Positions 1 to 12,984 of a stretch of 37,356 nt of DNA are shown in pieces. Where the stretch lies: NCBI RefSeq assembly GCF_000003605.2, contig NW_003150759.1:157177-194532 (forward strand). Reading direction: 5' to 3'. The DNA is from Saccoglossus kowalevskii. Taxonomy: Eukaryota > Hemichordata > Enteropneusta > Harrimaniidae. Positions within the stretch are counted from its first letter, which is position 1. Each line of letters starts with the position of its first letter. The notes under the pieces were generated by a model. It ran no database searches. It was not told the origin of the DNA and saw only the letters and a program-made list of their open reading frames with translations. Both the position numbers and the translations under genes were made by a program.

Positions 1-607
<607 letters not shown>

Positions 608-2903
608 AGCCTGCATTTCTCCTCGTCTTAGGCTAGTAGTGTGCCAGATATTTAGTGGTTTAGTGGTTTACATAAAAATAAACTATTACGATTTGTTTGC
701 AAATAAGAAATTATCTTATACCATGCTCGCTTCTTATTATATGTATATACTGTAATAAATTTAAACTTGTTTGTGTATAATTATCCAAGCATTGAATTGT
801 ATGTGTATAAAAGTTACAGAACATACTTGGGTACATTGTTCCGATAACATATCAAGTGTAAAGGGTAATTGTACTTTCTTTATATCTTTATATCACGCCC
901 TCTATCAATGAATAGTGGCGTATATGTTGAAAGGAGGCCCTCTGAGGGGACATTGTTTGCAGCGTCGCCGTTAATTGCTTTAATACAAAAATGGGTTTGT
1001 GATGTGTTTACTTCAATTCTATAACTGAAATGTAATTGATTTTACAGAATTAGACATCCTTGGCTCCTGATCTTAAAATTGTGAATAATATAACTATTCA
1101 TCAACTAAACAGGTCATAATAATGTAGTTAAACAATAAGTGTTTTTGCAATATGTATATAATTTGGTTTGTTGGTATGTTTTACATATAAATGCACTAAA
1201 TCTTGTTCTTTTAAAATTGCCATAAACAAATTTCTAATCTTCCTGTAGACTGATATTCCGAATACATCACATGTCTAATTAAGGGCGTTTAATGATGTGC
1301 ACGGTTAAGTCTCACTTAGAATATACATTTCACAGGGGGTGTTATTTAGAATAACAAAAAAGAATATAAGTTTGTTCTTATGTCTTTAATACGCATGTAT
1401 GTTACCAAGCGACGAGTGTATCTTTAATCCCAAACTCTTGTATACTTTAACACTATTATAATTCCCGGCTTGTGTATTTGTCATTTTATCTGTAGCTCTC
1501 AAAGGGTCAGCCATGAAAATAATGTACGAGGGAGATTTTACCGTGTCTTAGTCTTAATGATGAACAATGAATCCGTAATGTCTACGTCACGGAAGAGCTT
1601 CGTCGCTTAGTGGGTTAGCGGAATTTTTGTCGACAGTAGTTTTCAAATTATGTTAAAAAATTAGAACTTTTATCCCATATTTTGGTTTGTTGTTATCGTC
1701 AATAACAATATTTGTATCACAACTTTTTTACCCTACTTATGACGAGAAAAAATACGAGATCACGTGGCGATACATTGTACCGTGTAACCAACTGAAGCAG
1801 TATACTAATACTGCAACTTTGCCGCATGGCACTAAAAAACGAAAGATTTACATAGAGTTATTGGCTGCCCAAAGAGGGCGGCAGAACAACGCGTCACAGT
1901 GAGTTATTTGTCTACAGGCTGGTCAAAAGACCAACAATCAGTGTCGTTTGCATGACTGCTTGAGGCAAATTAATGTGTATGTACCTGACCTAATAGTGGA
2001 GATGGTAGTGACAACTCGGATAAACAAACATACATTCAAAACCTCTACCGGATGATTTAGTAGGGTTTATAGAAATCTATATAGCACACAGGCGGTACGA
2101 AGTCCAGTACCCATCTGACTTAACCAATTTTATAATAAACTTAAACGTGACAACTGAACACAAGCAGGCCCTCAAAGCGACATTATCATTGTTTAGAACA
2201 ACATAAGTTATTTTATATGGGATTTGTAAGACACAATACCACTCCGTGTTTAGCGAGGATTTGACCTCCGTTCAGTAATCGATATTGGCCTTGTCCCCAC
2301 ACACACTAGTAGACACACTAAACACGTCTGATCGGCACCTATGAAGGCGTTTTCACTTTTCGGTTTTAACGTGAATGAACACGTTGCGATTCTTAATACC
2401 ACGGATTCCCCTCCATTTGAAAACAGTTTATGCCTCAAATGTAAAATATAATATATAACTTCGATTGTTTATTTCACTTAAACATTATTTTAAATATAAA
2501 TGAATTATTAACTTATTAGAGAAAAATAAACAACAACAAAACGTAAGCTTTGGTCGTCGATGTCTACTAATTGTACACGTAAAATTATTACAAATTTTCT
2601 TTGATGATTAATTCTAAGCAATTTAAGTTGTTTTAAATTACTAGTACCTGCTATAGAGTCCGGTTAATTATTAATTGCGAAAAATTAAAGAAGTGTCCCC
2701 ACCTCCCCCTTAAACATAATACCATCGTTGCCATGGAAACATAATCTAGTTTTATGGCATGGCTCAATGACGCGTACGTTGTAAAAACGACACTGGCCGG
2801 TGTGACGTACTGTTTTATGTTAGAACAAAGCACACTGGGTTGAAGTGTCACAGGTCGGCTACTGCAAACAACGTTTTTAATGCTTATACGGGGGCTCGGG
2901 TAA
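608..2903. other. Non-coding stretch, no gene seen
   Basis: AT-rich unique-looking sequence. The short open frames here (about 60-70 codons) have no recognisable protein features. I see no RNA gene, long inverted repeat or member of the MITE families found elsewhere in the window. Confidence 0.6.
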
Positions 2904-3149
2904 CCAATCGCGTATGGGTTATTCGGGTCAGAACTATGACAACACTACCCTATCGTCGAAGCTAGCAGCTCGCGCAATATACGGCACGTTGAGGCCGTGC
3001 CCAGTGTACAATGCCACCCCTTTCGACATTGCAGCGATATATCAAACTTTCCGGGGATATATACACAAAGAGAGCCTAGTAACAATGAGCTGACTCGGGA
3101 ATCGGTCAGACATCGTGTTTCCGACAGTGTGTTCTAAACACCTCCTCAG
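2904..3149 (+). promoter_or_regulatory. Candidate core promoter and non-coding first exon with strong splice donor
   Basis: A patch richer in G+C than its surroundings holds, in + strand order, a CCAAT motif (2904-2908), a TATATA motif (3058-3063), an Inr-like TCAG (3106-3109) and a near-ideal 5' splice site, CAG at 3147-3149 followed by GTAAGCG. The order and spacing fit a TATA promoter with a short untranslated first exon of about 60 bases. No downstream acceptor can be assigned; the acceptor at 26038 is one possibility but would need a 23-kb intron. This is motif inference only. Confidence 0.3.
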
Positions 3150-5571
3150 GTAAGCGAGTTTTACACAGTTCACCTGTCGATTTCCAACCAGACCGTGTCT
3201 CGCACACAATTAAGTAATCGTTGCCATGGGAATCCAATTAGTTAACTATAAACTGTCTTAACATACAAAACCATTAATGTAAACGATTTGGTTGAGATCC
3301 GAATTTCACCCTTTCAACGCGAAGTTATTATTTGTTAAAATATACCTGATGTAAACAAACTCCAAAATGTTACTACTCCAAAAGGACTAACTCCAATTGA
3401 ATAATCGCAACCTATGTCATTACGGGTGTCGTGTTGTCTTCGTCTTGACGGTTAGGTGCTCGGGCCAAATACCGAAGCGCCTTTGATGGCAAAACTTTGT
3501 GCTTGCTTTGTGGTGGTTCTTTAAAATTGAAGACTTCGACATTACACCGATTAAACAATATGTAAGACGATATGTTTTCTCCCTTCAGGCATCGTGATTG
3601 AGATATCTGTGCTAAATCGTCGGGAACTAGAGAGCTTGATGGAGGACGTGGCTGCCGTGGGGAACTAACCATCGATTGACTACTTAGACAAGTGTGTGTG
3701 TGTTGCGGACATAGCGACGGGGCAACTCAATACAGTATTCCATATATAATAGGTGAGTACTCCCATTTAAATGACAAACGTGTTGTAGTATTAAATACAG
3801 CGGCCATTGCTTTCCCTTTGATATCTGGTCAAAGAACCGATTGTATTGCACGTAATACGCGCTCTTTGTTGACCGAGATAGAATTCGCGCTACGGCTACC
3901 GTGTAGTGTCGGCTGACGGTTGTTAAGTGCCAACAATGTCGAGCAGCGAGTATAGCAGCACATAGCATAACAGTGAGACAGTCACGCTTTCAAGAATTCT
4001 TAAACAACACACGTGTTAAATTGGTAGCCCCACTCCAGCACATGTAACATGAATGTGTTCCTAACTCCCTGGGAACAGTGACCACATCGCCCCGAGTCAA
4101 GCACGTAAACATGCCACCCGCTGGTAGTTAAACGATACTGTCGACGATACTGTCTTGTACTTTGTGTTTTTCCCTTACATATATATTTAAATTAACTACT
4201 TCATGGTGATGTACACTGCGCCATTACAGTTCATTCAGACATTTCCGTCTGTTTTATAGACTTATTTGTAAAGGTTACGTGCCATTGATTTATATTATGG
4301 TGTTCGCTGGTAGCTTGCCATTTGGCACCCTAATAAAAACAGAGTTGTGCGGGCATCCAGAAAAGAATATTAGCTCCTGCGTTATGAATTAGAAACATAA
4401 AGCAAAGTAGTTTGCAAATATGGAGACAAGTGTCAATACATTGCACTATTTTTTCTGTGGTTAGAGGGTCTATTGTTGCACCACTGCACTCAATCATTGC
4501 TCAATTACAAAAAAAAAAAAATATAATTTTCTGGACAATACCCCCGGTCCATCTTTCAGTGTTGCAATCATATATGATTCGCGTTATAACGTTAATAGTC
4601 AAGTATGAGGGATATATTTAACGGGGTTGAGCTCAGTAAGTGATGGGCCCGGCATGACCCTGACGTCGACCGTGTAAATGCATCGGGGCACGCACAAGAG
4701 ATAGTCCTCTACTAATTGGTGACAGGAACAACAGTTCGGGTCCGATAAAACTTTGGAGTGTGAACCTAGTATAGGGCATCATATGAACCGATATGGTATA
4801 TAGTACTTATTAGCGTTAATATTATAGCTTGTCTACTAATTTGCATAATGCTCGTAGTGAACACTGTGTCATAGAGGTTATAATTACACAGTGGGTATTA
4901 CCGATATAATTATGTCCACTTAAAATGACGACTTACATTAAACTTACAACCGACGTGTATTATTTCGTTAGAAGGGTTACACAATGGTTTTAGAATTGAG
5001 GGATTTCATAATACGTTGGATATAGCTGCAGAAAATGTAAAACTTATTTTCTAACACGAAAACTACTTAAAATGCAATTACCGCGATACTAAACTGGAAC
5101 AGCTAATTTATTATTACAACTCTAATGAGTAGAAATAAACATATCGAGATTGTATTATTTTTTACTGAACAGGTTTTGAGGAGCAGTAAAATATTTTCAA
5201 AAAAAAGTTTATTAATTTTCATTCCAATTTTATATTATATGCAGATCACTTTCAACTGATCATTGTGATCACCGTGAACATTTATAAAATCAGTTGGTAT
5301 GGCAACAAATTGTGAAATATTGGAGCAATGAGTCTACTCTGAAGAGTGTGGTGTTTAATCACACACTCAAACATGATTTTAATTTTAGGGGCGTTTTAAC
5401 TTCGCGATTCTGTTGAATAAGATTTTTCATGAACCGAACAAAATCCAAATCCATTATTATGTTTGTAAGACTCATGGAGATGTTTTGTACAGTCGAAATG
5501 CATCTTTACTACAATAATGGTGAACATTTTGTCAGTTTTGGAACTGTTGTACAATTGGTTCCTGTAGTAAA
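3150..5571. other. Non-coding stretch, no gene seen
   Basis: AT-rich sequence with an A13 run near 4509. Small open frames of 60-95 codons overlap one another on both strands and show no recognisable motifs. No MITE from the families in this window was found here. Confidence 0.55.
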
Positions 5572-5733
5572 GACAACTCCCCGTGATTTAATGCGTCAGA
5601 TGGTCATAGCGTCACGGTGTCATTGTTAACAAACAAGCGTCTACACATGAGCCTTTGGGTTTTTTCGTGTGTTGTCATCGTCGCTTGGGACCCAATTCCC
5701 GCGCGTGCGTAGGTGACGACCCTCTCGCTTTAA
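5572..5733 (-). mobile_element. MITE family A, copy 1, with rearranged left end
   Basis: From 5591 to 5733 the sequence follows the family A consensus on the minus strand: GCGTCAGATGG, a GAGCCTTTG block, the TCGCTTGGGAC block, and the end CTCGCTTTAA. Instead of the expected left terminal repeat, 5572-5591 reads like the same terminal 19 bases in inverted orientation (ACTCCCC...TTTAA). The left end is therefore either inverted in place or a second, mostly deleted copy joined to this one. Confidence 0.8.
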
Positions 5734-5888
5734 AATGATATAATTGTATACATAGACGCGAATTTTGGTTATCATGGACTATTTTTTATAATATAGGTTT
5801 TAAATATATATTACACCAACAATTATACTTTATAATTGCGTTATAATAAACTGTAAAATGTTTCATGTTGAATAAGCGTGAGATGCAC

Positions 5889-6087
5889 ATGGCCGCCGAG
5901 ATAACGCTGCACGCGAGAGCCACGAGACTTGGCTTTTGCTACACAAATAGTGTTCCATTAATCACTATCATCGCGTCAACTGACTCAGTGATGTATTTGG
6001 AACTATGAACACAATGACGAAAAGGCATGAAACCCTATTTGAGGGCAAAAATAATCTTCGTTCCCACCACGAGATATTGGCGGCCAT
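5889..6087. mobile_element. MITE family B, copy 1
   Basis: Starts with ATGGCCGCCGAGAT and ends with the inverted counterpart ATTGGCGGCCAT. Internal blocks match the two other copies at 9282-9504 and 32144-32363, notably GAGACTTG, a GTTCCATTAATC-like block and CTATTTGAGGGCAAAAA. The inverted ends, the size near 200 bp and the absence of coding capacity make it a non-autonomous DNA transposon. The superfamily is not resolved; no clear target-site duplication is visible. It is the most diverged of the three copies. Confidence 0.72.
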
Positions 6088-6770
6088 TTTCATTTAGGAT
6101 ATATTGCCAATTAATTTTTACTGATTTCCACATGGATAATGAGTAGGCTTCTTATATTTTAATGAATCAGGAATTATACTATTCCATGATTGGTTCGAGT
6201 CATAGGTAGAATAATATCAAAAATGACTTTTGTACGTCTGTGAAACGCGTTAATTCTGCAGGCTAGTGTTAACTTCTATTTGAATATTATTTCTGTTGAG
6301 TTAGGCGAAAAATATATGACATCGAGAAAATTCCTCCCTGACAGTGTGCATGGTCCTAGCAACTCTACTATAAACCAATTTGTTTTACTTGCCTGAATCC
6401 TTTGTATTTAGCGAGATGTGTATTTAGTAGGGTGTGTATTTGTACATATTGTGTATGAAATTAGATTTGTCTCAGTAGTTTTGCACTTGTGTATGTGTGG
6501 TTTATAAATGCTGTATACACCCATTCCAGTAGTTGGAGATAAAATTCTATACTATGAGAGAGACGACGGCATTTAGTTCGATATGGTAGTTTCCATATAC
6601 TGACGATTCTGCCCGATTTGCTCCTGTTCTACACGCATTATTTTCCAGCAACCCAGAATCTTTGAATTACATGCAATATAATTTTGTTTTATTTTATTTC
6701 ATCAACTTGTATACGATTTTATACAGATTCTTTTTCACTCTACTCTTCTCCTCCGCCTCTCTTCCAAGTT
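6088..6770. other. Non-coding stretch, no gene seen
   Basis: AT-rich sequence without a supported gene or repeat. Confidence 0.5.
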
Positions 6771-6801
6771 CCTCCTCCTCCTCCCTCCTCCTCCTCCTCC
6801 T
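6771..6801. repeat. (CCT)n microsatellite
   Basis: A short pure-pyrimidine CCT array with one slipped unit. It follows a longer pyrimidine-rich run (6729-6770), so the + strand carries about 70 bases of mostly C and T. Confidence 0.9.
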
Positions 6802-6987
6802 GACAATGTTGAAGCTATAACAAGTATAAGATCAATAATTCAATATAACGTAGAGCAAACAAACGTTCTTAATTACAAAATGTCATCAATCGCAGATAGT
6901 TTTGTCAATTTTCAAGTTAATACATTCAGATTTCTAGTGATTCTGGCCAGTTATTATAGTCAAAGCTTGCCGGGTGTGTTCCATGAT

Positions 6988-7030
6988 CAGTGGCGGTGGC
7001 ACCGGGTGGGGGTGTCCCCCGGGCCCCGAC
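6988..7030. repeat. GC-rich patch resembling one end of a hAT-type MITE
   Basis: The patch begins CAGTGGCGGTGGCACC and contains the small hairpin GGGGGTGTCCCCC in otherwise AT-rich DNA. CAGTGGCGG is a common start for hAT-type terminal repeats. No matching inverted end (CCGCCACTG) was found nearby, so at most a single end remains. The resemblance may be chance. Confidence 0.25.
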
Positions 7031-7857
7031 AAAAATGCGCAACCATTGTGAGGGATGGTGAGCGACTGGAGGGATGGTTACACAGGTACGTACGGATGGT
7101 ATAAGGATATAAATGATATTTTAGATGTATGAATGTAAAACAAGTTTTTTTTATTTTATGAGCAGTCTGTGAGCTTTCAAAGATAACGTTCGATTTCAAT
7201 AATACAGAATCAGTATTTGCGGAACAAAATTGAAGCTGATATACTAGTAGTAAAATAACCGGAAGTGGATTTACGTCTATTCGACCCCACTTCGCGCGTA
7301 TCGTAGCTAAGCAACCAGAGAACTTCGGGGACTTCGAAATTCTAAACCCCATTAATTCAACAATAAAACACACCTGTGGTTTATACATTTTATAAACGTG
7401 AAACAGAATATGTGTTGTTTCGGAAGGTTGCGAGCGAAATAACATTTCCTTTGCCTCAGCTACGAAGCATAATTAACCTTCACAGCGTCGGTGCAGAAAG
7501 AATTCTTGTGTGGTTGATCTTTTCAGCGGAACGGAATATTACAGGTAATAAACCGTTTGCGAGTTCTTTGTGGGCCAGATATTCTGTCTGATTACGTCAA
7601 CAGCTTTGATATTTATTCATTACATAAAATGTCGCCATCTTTTGCATACAATCACGTGTTTAAACTAAATGCAACGTTTTCAGGAGTTCACGGCTTTTCA
7701 TATCGCATATTTACCTGTTATGCTGAGATGTGGTGTGATAGATATGGAATACGATTTTATTTCAATTGAACTTGCTCTGAACGAGTGTATAACGAACTCA
7801 AGCAAATATGCCGCGTGATAATGAAAACAGTGAGCTGTGGGTTGAGAACTAATATGG
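7031..7857. other. Non-coding stretch, no gene seen
   Basis: Overlapping open frames of 70-150 codons occur on both strands here, but their translations have no recognisable domain, repeat or membrane pattern. Confidence 0.5.
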
Positions 7858-7990
7858 TTAAAGGACGGGAGTCGTCGTGCCGCGTCCTGTTCGATATGGG
7901 ACTCATAGCGACGTATACAACGCGTGTAAAATACATTGTTTATTTACATGAAATTCGAACACGCGCTGCGCGACGACCACCGCGCTTTAA
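7858..7990 (+). mobile_element. MITE family C, copy 1
   Basis: A complete 133-bp copy from TTAAAGG to CGCGCTTTAA. The ends are inverted (left GTCGTCGTGCCGCG, right CGCGACGACCACCGC). By eye it differs from the copy at 31068-31200 at only about seven positions, four of them in the left terminal repeat. The TTAA at both outer edges fits a TTAA duplication, or a TA duplication with preference for TTAA. The terminal bases resemble family A (TTAAAGCGG then GTCGTC), so the two families may share a mobilising transposase. Confidence 0.85.
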
Positions 7991-8443
7991 TATATTATCA
8001 CACAAAATAAGAGTGGGAACGATATTTAAGGCTACACAAGGCAATTTACATCTGGCAATTGTTGGACACCAATTGATATACGTTAAAAATTAACAAATGA
8101 GAATCGATCGTCGCATTTCAATATCTAAGCATACCACAATCACCGCGTTCTAATGCAGTCGAAATGAACATACAACCGAATTACTACATTGATTAGAATC
8201 ACAATGAAACGAGTATCTGTCGATAACGGGGGAATACAAACTAATGAAAATCCTCCAAACCGGAAACTCATCTAGTAAGTTTCTATCGTGGATATTATTG
8301 ATTTAATTTCGTCTGTTTGTTTGAGCTCATTTGTAGCCACGGTTATTATTTCATTTGAAAAAATTATCGCAAATATTAACAATCATTCTAATAATAATAA
8401 TAATGAAATTATATATATATTGATTATTACTCTAATACAGAGG

Positions 8444-8517
8444 CCCCTCGCTAAATCGCGGGTGTCGGGATCCAAGCAAAAACTGAGACTTATCAAGGGT
8501 AGCGAATTGCCGAGGGG
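8444..8517. repeat. 74-bp hairpin with 16-bp arms
   Basis: The left arm CCCCTCGCTAAATCGC pairs with the right arm GCGAATTGCCGAGGGG at 13 of 16 positions, with the outermost seven perfect. It is the size of a tRNA with a 7-bp acceptor-like stem, but no T-loop or anticodon arm is present, so it is not a tRNA. No target duplication is visible. It may be a very small MITE or a structured RNA. Confidence 0.55.
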
Positions 8518-9281
8518 TGTCTCGTGTAAGGGGGGTTTATGCATTGAAACTAGATAAAAAGCACATGTACACATATGGGTTTATTTATAGTACGTTTTCT
8601 TTATTGAACAACATCACAGCTTCCATGTCCACATGGATTCAACTCATTGTAGTGAGTTTTAGAGAACTTTATCAAGGAAGTACGTAAAGCTGAGAAGTAT
8701 ATAAAGTTGCGCATTCAAGAGTTCCCTTTATGATAAATTTGCTTAGGGAAATTACTGGCTAAATAAGTTGTGGCTGTTGATTTCCCTTCTTCCACAATAC
8801 AGTTGTGGATAAAAAAAAAAAAGATAAAAAAAACACTCAAAACTAAAACAGGTTGCCATGCTCCATTCATCATTATGATTGCAACACAAATAAAGTTCTA
8901 AGAATTAGTTCTTGAAATACATGTAGTAAGCTTTCTTTATTTCAGCCACCGATTTAGTGACGTCATAGCTGCATTTATAAAATATTGTTTCCACTTGTCA
9001 TTGTAGTTGTAGGGGCGATATGCAGTATTACTCATTTTGGGTGCGGATTGTTGAGAATTGAAATTTTACAAAATAATAAGAAAACAAATATACTTTAACA
9101 AGGCTACGTGAGACATACAGGGCAATGAGTTTCGTATGGTACATTGTTTAAATATGTTCCCAAAATGCTCTCAAGAATACCAATTATTTGTTCCTCTTCT
9201 TTAAATAACTATAATATAGTGCACTTTACTAATTAATAACATGTGGTTGTGGCATAGTATGTTTTATTCCAAAAGACAAAA
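8518..9281. other. Non-coding stretch, no gene seen
   Basis: AT-rich sequence with an A11 run near 8811; no supported feature. Confidence 0.5.
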
Positions 9282-9504
9282 ACGGCCGCCTAAATCTCGT
9301 TGAAAGAGAGAGAGGCACGAGACTTGTGTTTAGCTCTTCAAATACTGCTCCATCCTTTCCAGTAATGGTGATCACTGTTTCCTGGTGTACGTAACCATGG
9401 TGTTTGGAACAGTGTACTCGATGGCGGGAGGGTACGTAACACTATTTGAGGGGCAAAAACAAGTCTCGCGGCTCCCTCGTTCTTAGCGAGATCTCAGCGG
9501 GTAT
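9282..9504. mobile_element. MITE family B, copy 2
   Basis: Runs from ACGGCCGCCTAAATCTCG to GCGAGATCTCAGCGGGTAT. The ends are inverted relative to each other but somewhat diverged. Internal blocks shared with copies 1 and 3 include TCGTTGAAAGAGAGAG, CTGCTCCAT, a TTTGGAACA-like block and CACTATTTGAGGGG. No coding capacity. Confidence 0.78.
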
Positions 9505-12218
9505 CAATTTTTATTTGCAATTCCAAAACATAACATTCATTCATTTTTAACTCGACATCTTACTACGACGATAGTTTCATTTATAACCTAGGTCGATTCT
9601 CTCAATTATCAAGTTGTCATCTTTGTGAAACGCACCGAAGTGTTTTCACACCTATGCTTCGTTACACCCGCTATACAGCCAAGGAAGCTATATTTATCTT
9701 ATTACACTTTCCTCTGTCGGCGTTCAGTCAGGTAATAAACAAGGACTTCCTTGCAATTGACTGTAACACAATTGTATCGTCTTGACAATATTAATGTGAG
9801 CATAACAATGAATATGGGCGTTATTCCCATCTAATTTATTTCAGAATACTTTCCATAATGCACATCCTGCAAACAAATCGATCAGAGCAAGTTATCGATT
9901 ATTTCTAAACTATTCGAAGGTAAAGTGCTAGAGATGTATCAGCAGTCTCTACAGACCGTCACCTTATCCATTTTAAGCAAATCAGTTATGCTACAGGGAA
10001 CTTGTGATATAAACAGCTGTTCTTCGCAAAATGCGAGAAGAAGCTGTACAAATACCTGCCTTTCCAACAAAAATAACACTCGGAGACTCAACACAGTTTA
10101 AAATTTAGAACCATATCGAACGAGTCTTACTCTGATCATGTAGCAATCACATAAAGCTATAAACAGGATCGGTATGTATGAAAGATCCTTTTCCCCTTGG
10201 GAGACTCTAAACCCTATATTTGGTATTAAAGTAGAATGTATACTGAACACTGCTGGTGCTTAAAAACACCCAGGGAGTCCGGATTGACCTAAAACATTCG
10301 ACACCCCCAGGGAAATTCCAACGTGTTTGTCTATGGTATTTTATACGCGTAAATGTATGTGGTTTTTGAACAGCTACTCTAACGGCCCGTGTCGATATCA
10401 GAGTTAACCACCGCCCTCTATAAAGCATAACACACATACGAGCCTCTTTGAAGCAGAAACCAAGAGCCCTCAGACTGTATGTATTTAAAAAGTTCAACGC
10501 ATGTGTACGAAGCCACCTGTTGCTAAACGTACACGGTGTATGTGGGAGTTAAATCATGGTCACGTGGTGGTTACGGCATTTGAACAACGAGTGCGAATCG
10601 TGAGTGGTGTATGTGCCGCAACTATCACGCGACCACAAGATAAATAATTTGTACCACGACTCTTGCGAGAGTCTTATATACCGCGTCATAACCAGGTTAC
10701 GACATGTAACTATGGAATTTCAGAACGCACATTGGTCAATTCAAGTCGCGGTACAAAGTCTATTGTGATTTGTCTAATTCAGCCGGAATCTCTAGACATC
10801 CTGGCACTGCGTGGTATTTTCCGTTAAGTTTTAGATGGTGAACATATATCCCGGGGTACTCCCCTGAAACCAAGATACGAGTGTGCTGACAATACCTCAT
10901 AGTGAGGAATGCATATCATTTTAAAAATGCTTCAAAAATAGAGTTCTATTGTATTTTTTTTCAAATCAGTTACGCAATATATGAACCACCGATTTTTTTG
11001 GCGGGGGGTAGTGCTTAAAACAACGCTTTTCAACAATATTGTGGAAGACACAACGCTTGTCAATTTTACGGCAGGCCCATTTTGAAAATTAATACCGAAA
11101 TTGACCTCATTTGTCGGCACATGACTATACAAATTAAATGTACAAGTCCCTCTCCCTCGAGAAATACACTCTAGTTTAACACTTCATACGCGTACACAAG
11201 GTTTACTTCAGTAAACTTCATCCCGTGTGGTTATCGCTATGAGACCTTCGACGTCACGGATAATGCGAACTTGACAAGTCAATGAAAGATCAAAGTTTTT
11301 TATTGAAGCATTGTGATTTGTACAGTCATGGCGATACGGTGAATGGTTTACCCGGAGCCAAGGTGATTATGTACTCGAGTTTTGACACTGTGGCGACACT
11401 CTACTATGACTGTTAGGCATGGTCGATGTTCACACGGCGTAATAACGCGTGAAACGTGGTAGTTTTTATAGGAGAGGTGCTAAGATACACAAACAAGTTG
11501 ATTGACCAATTCGAACCGATCCTCTCGGCCGCTGTGCAATATGTCGTATATTGCCTCTAGGTGGCGGTATTCTTCCGCACGTTACAGGTGGCCGCGTTGT
11601 GTTAAAACACTCGATGTGTAGTCATTTCACATCTAGCATATGTTCGCAGTTAGTTGAGTTGTAAAACTGTAAACGACGACGGATTATGGGACATGACGAT
11701 TTCTTAAAAAAATATTTATATCTTTCTTTTTTTTTTTTTTAACGTCTGTTTAGATAAATTAAGTGTATGGGTGTATGAAAGTTTGTTTGTTTGGTGTAAC
11801 CGGAAATGCTTCCCGCATAATAGTTGTGTACTCTCCTGTATAATATAATGGCGAACGAATCAAGATCGGGCTTGTGAAGTTCTCGAGCAAGTCTCGCGAT
11901 ACTCGATGAAATTGCCTCGACAACGTGAGTTTTTGGGTAGCACCATTTGTATAGTGAGTTCAAGTTCCGTGGGATTATGGGGACTTGAAGAATATAGAGT
12001 TAACACAGTCCCTGCTTGCATACTATCGTCAACAGAAACTGGTGTATTGCGGTGTACACGGGGTTTCAATTTCGCTATGTTCGATGATGAGGCAAATCCG
12101 AGGTCACTGTTACAAACATGTTTTTCAGTCCACGGAGAGCAAGGATTGTCACGTAATAAGCCATCGCACTGTGGCGTGATTTGGTTACGTTTTTGCCAAC
12201 AAGCTTGCGAATGGCTGG
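9505..12218. other. Non-coding stretch, no gene seen
   Basis: Mixed-composition sequence of 2.7 kb. The longest open frames (96-127 codons) show no recognisable features, and the one at 11906-12289 runs into the family A copy that follows. A T13 run lies near 11728. No repeat-family member was recognised. Confidence 0.5.
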
Positions 12219-12381
12219 TAAAGCGGGAGGGTCGTCACCTGTGCACGCGCGGGAATTGGGTCCCAAGCGACGATAACAACACACGCTAAAAACGCAAAGG
12301 CTCATGCGTAGACGCTTGTTTGTAAGCAATGACACGCTATGGCCATCTGACGCATGCGCAGGTGACGACTCCCTGCTTTAA
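12219..12381 (+). mobile_element. MITE family A, copy 2 (full length)
   Basis: A full-length copy that illustrates the family. The left terminal repeat is TAAAGCGGGAGGGTCGTCAC, followed by an ACGCGCGGGAATTG block. The middle carries AACAACACACGCTAAAAACG, GCAAAGGCTCAT, a GCTTGTTTGTAA block and CTATGGCCATCTGACGCAT. The right terminal repeat is GCGCAGGTGACGACTCC... ending CTTTAA. The inverted ends of more than 30 bp, the size near 160 bp, the multiple copies in both orientations and the lack of an ORF mark a MITE. TTAA or TA flanks most copies. No transposase source lies in the window. Confidence 0.92.
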
Positions 12382-12984
12382 CAAATGTCGCTCACTGATC
12401 GATACTGGCTCGCTATCTGCAATAAGTTGTTTTATAAAGTGGAATACATACATGTTTTTTTAGTAACTATAGCAACGAATAACGCCGTTATATTTGTCGT
12501 CAGGTGGGGACAACCGGTTCTTGTCAACCAGTTACTGTGCACACGCATGTGCGTAAAACGTGAAACAAGTGCCACGGCCTGTAGGGATTGCGTGACAGTT
12601 ATGTTTTGTCCTCGAAAATTACAGGCTTTAAAGCTCGGGTTGGAATTGCAAATGATGCATGGTATATATGTAGGTCATTGAACTCTAAAAACTAATTAGA
12701 AATATACAAAATTACATTATGTATTTGAGGTACTCGTTTGATCAGATTGTCTAGAAGTTTACCCTATGGTTTTATTTTATTCGGTTGTTCACTAAACTCA
12801 GATAAAAATATATATTGACCAAACTACTTCGCACACAAACAGCTCAAACTTCCATGAAAATGCTGAATTGTGGACCATTTGTCATGTATTCCGATGTTAA
12901 AAAGTTCTCACCATATCTCAAAATTTCGTTTGATTACATACGGTGAAACATTGTATGCAGTTATAGGATGGGTGCTTGAGGTAG
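12382..12984. other. Non-coding stretch, no gene seen
   Basis: The spacer between two same-orientation family A copies. One 98-codon open frame without recognisable features. Confidence 0.5.

Noticed and set aside
4862-4893. CACTGTGT/ACACAGTG inverted repeat with CA...TG ends
   Set aside because: Only 8-bp arms around a 16-base loop, and the 7-bp flanks (TAGTGAA, GGTATTA) do not match.
6987-7445. 152-codon minus-strand open frame
   Set aside because: Part of it comes from the GC-rich patch at 6988-7030; no protein-like features.
8444-8517. tRNA gene
   Set aside because: Right size and acceptor-like stem, but no D arm, anticodon arm or GTTCRANNC-type B box.
8628-8643. Palindrome TCCATGTCCACATGGA
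   Set aside because: Short (7-bp arms) and without matching flanks.
11906-12289. 127-codon + strand open frame
   Set aside because: Its last 70 bases lie in family A copy 2 and the translation shows no domain; it is an open frame by chance.
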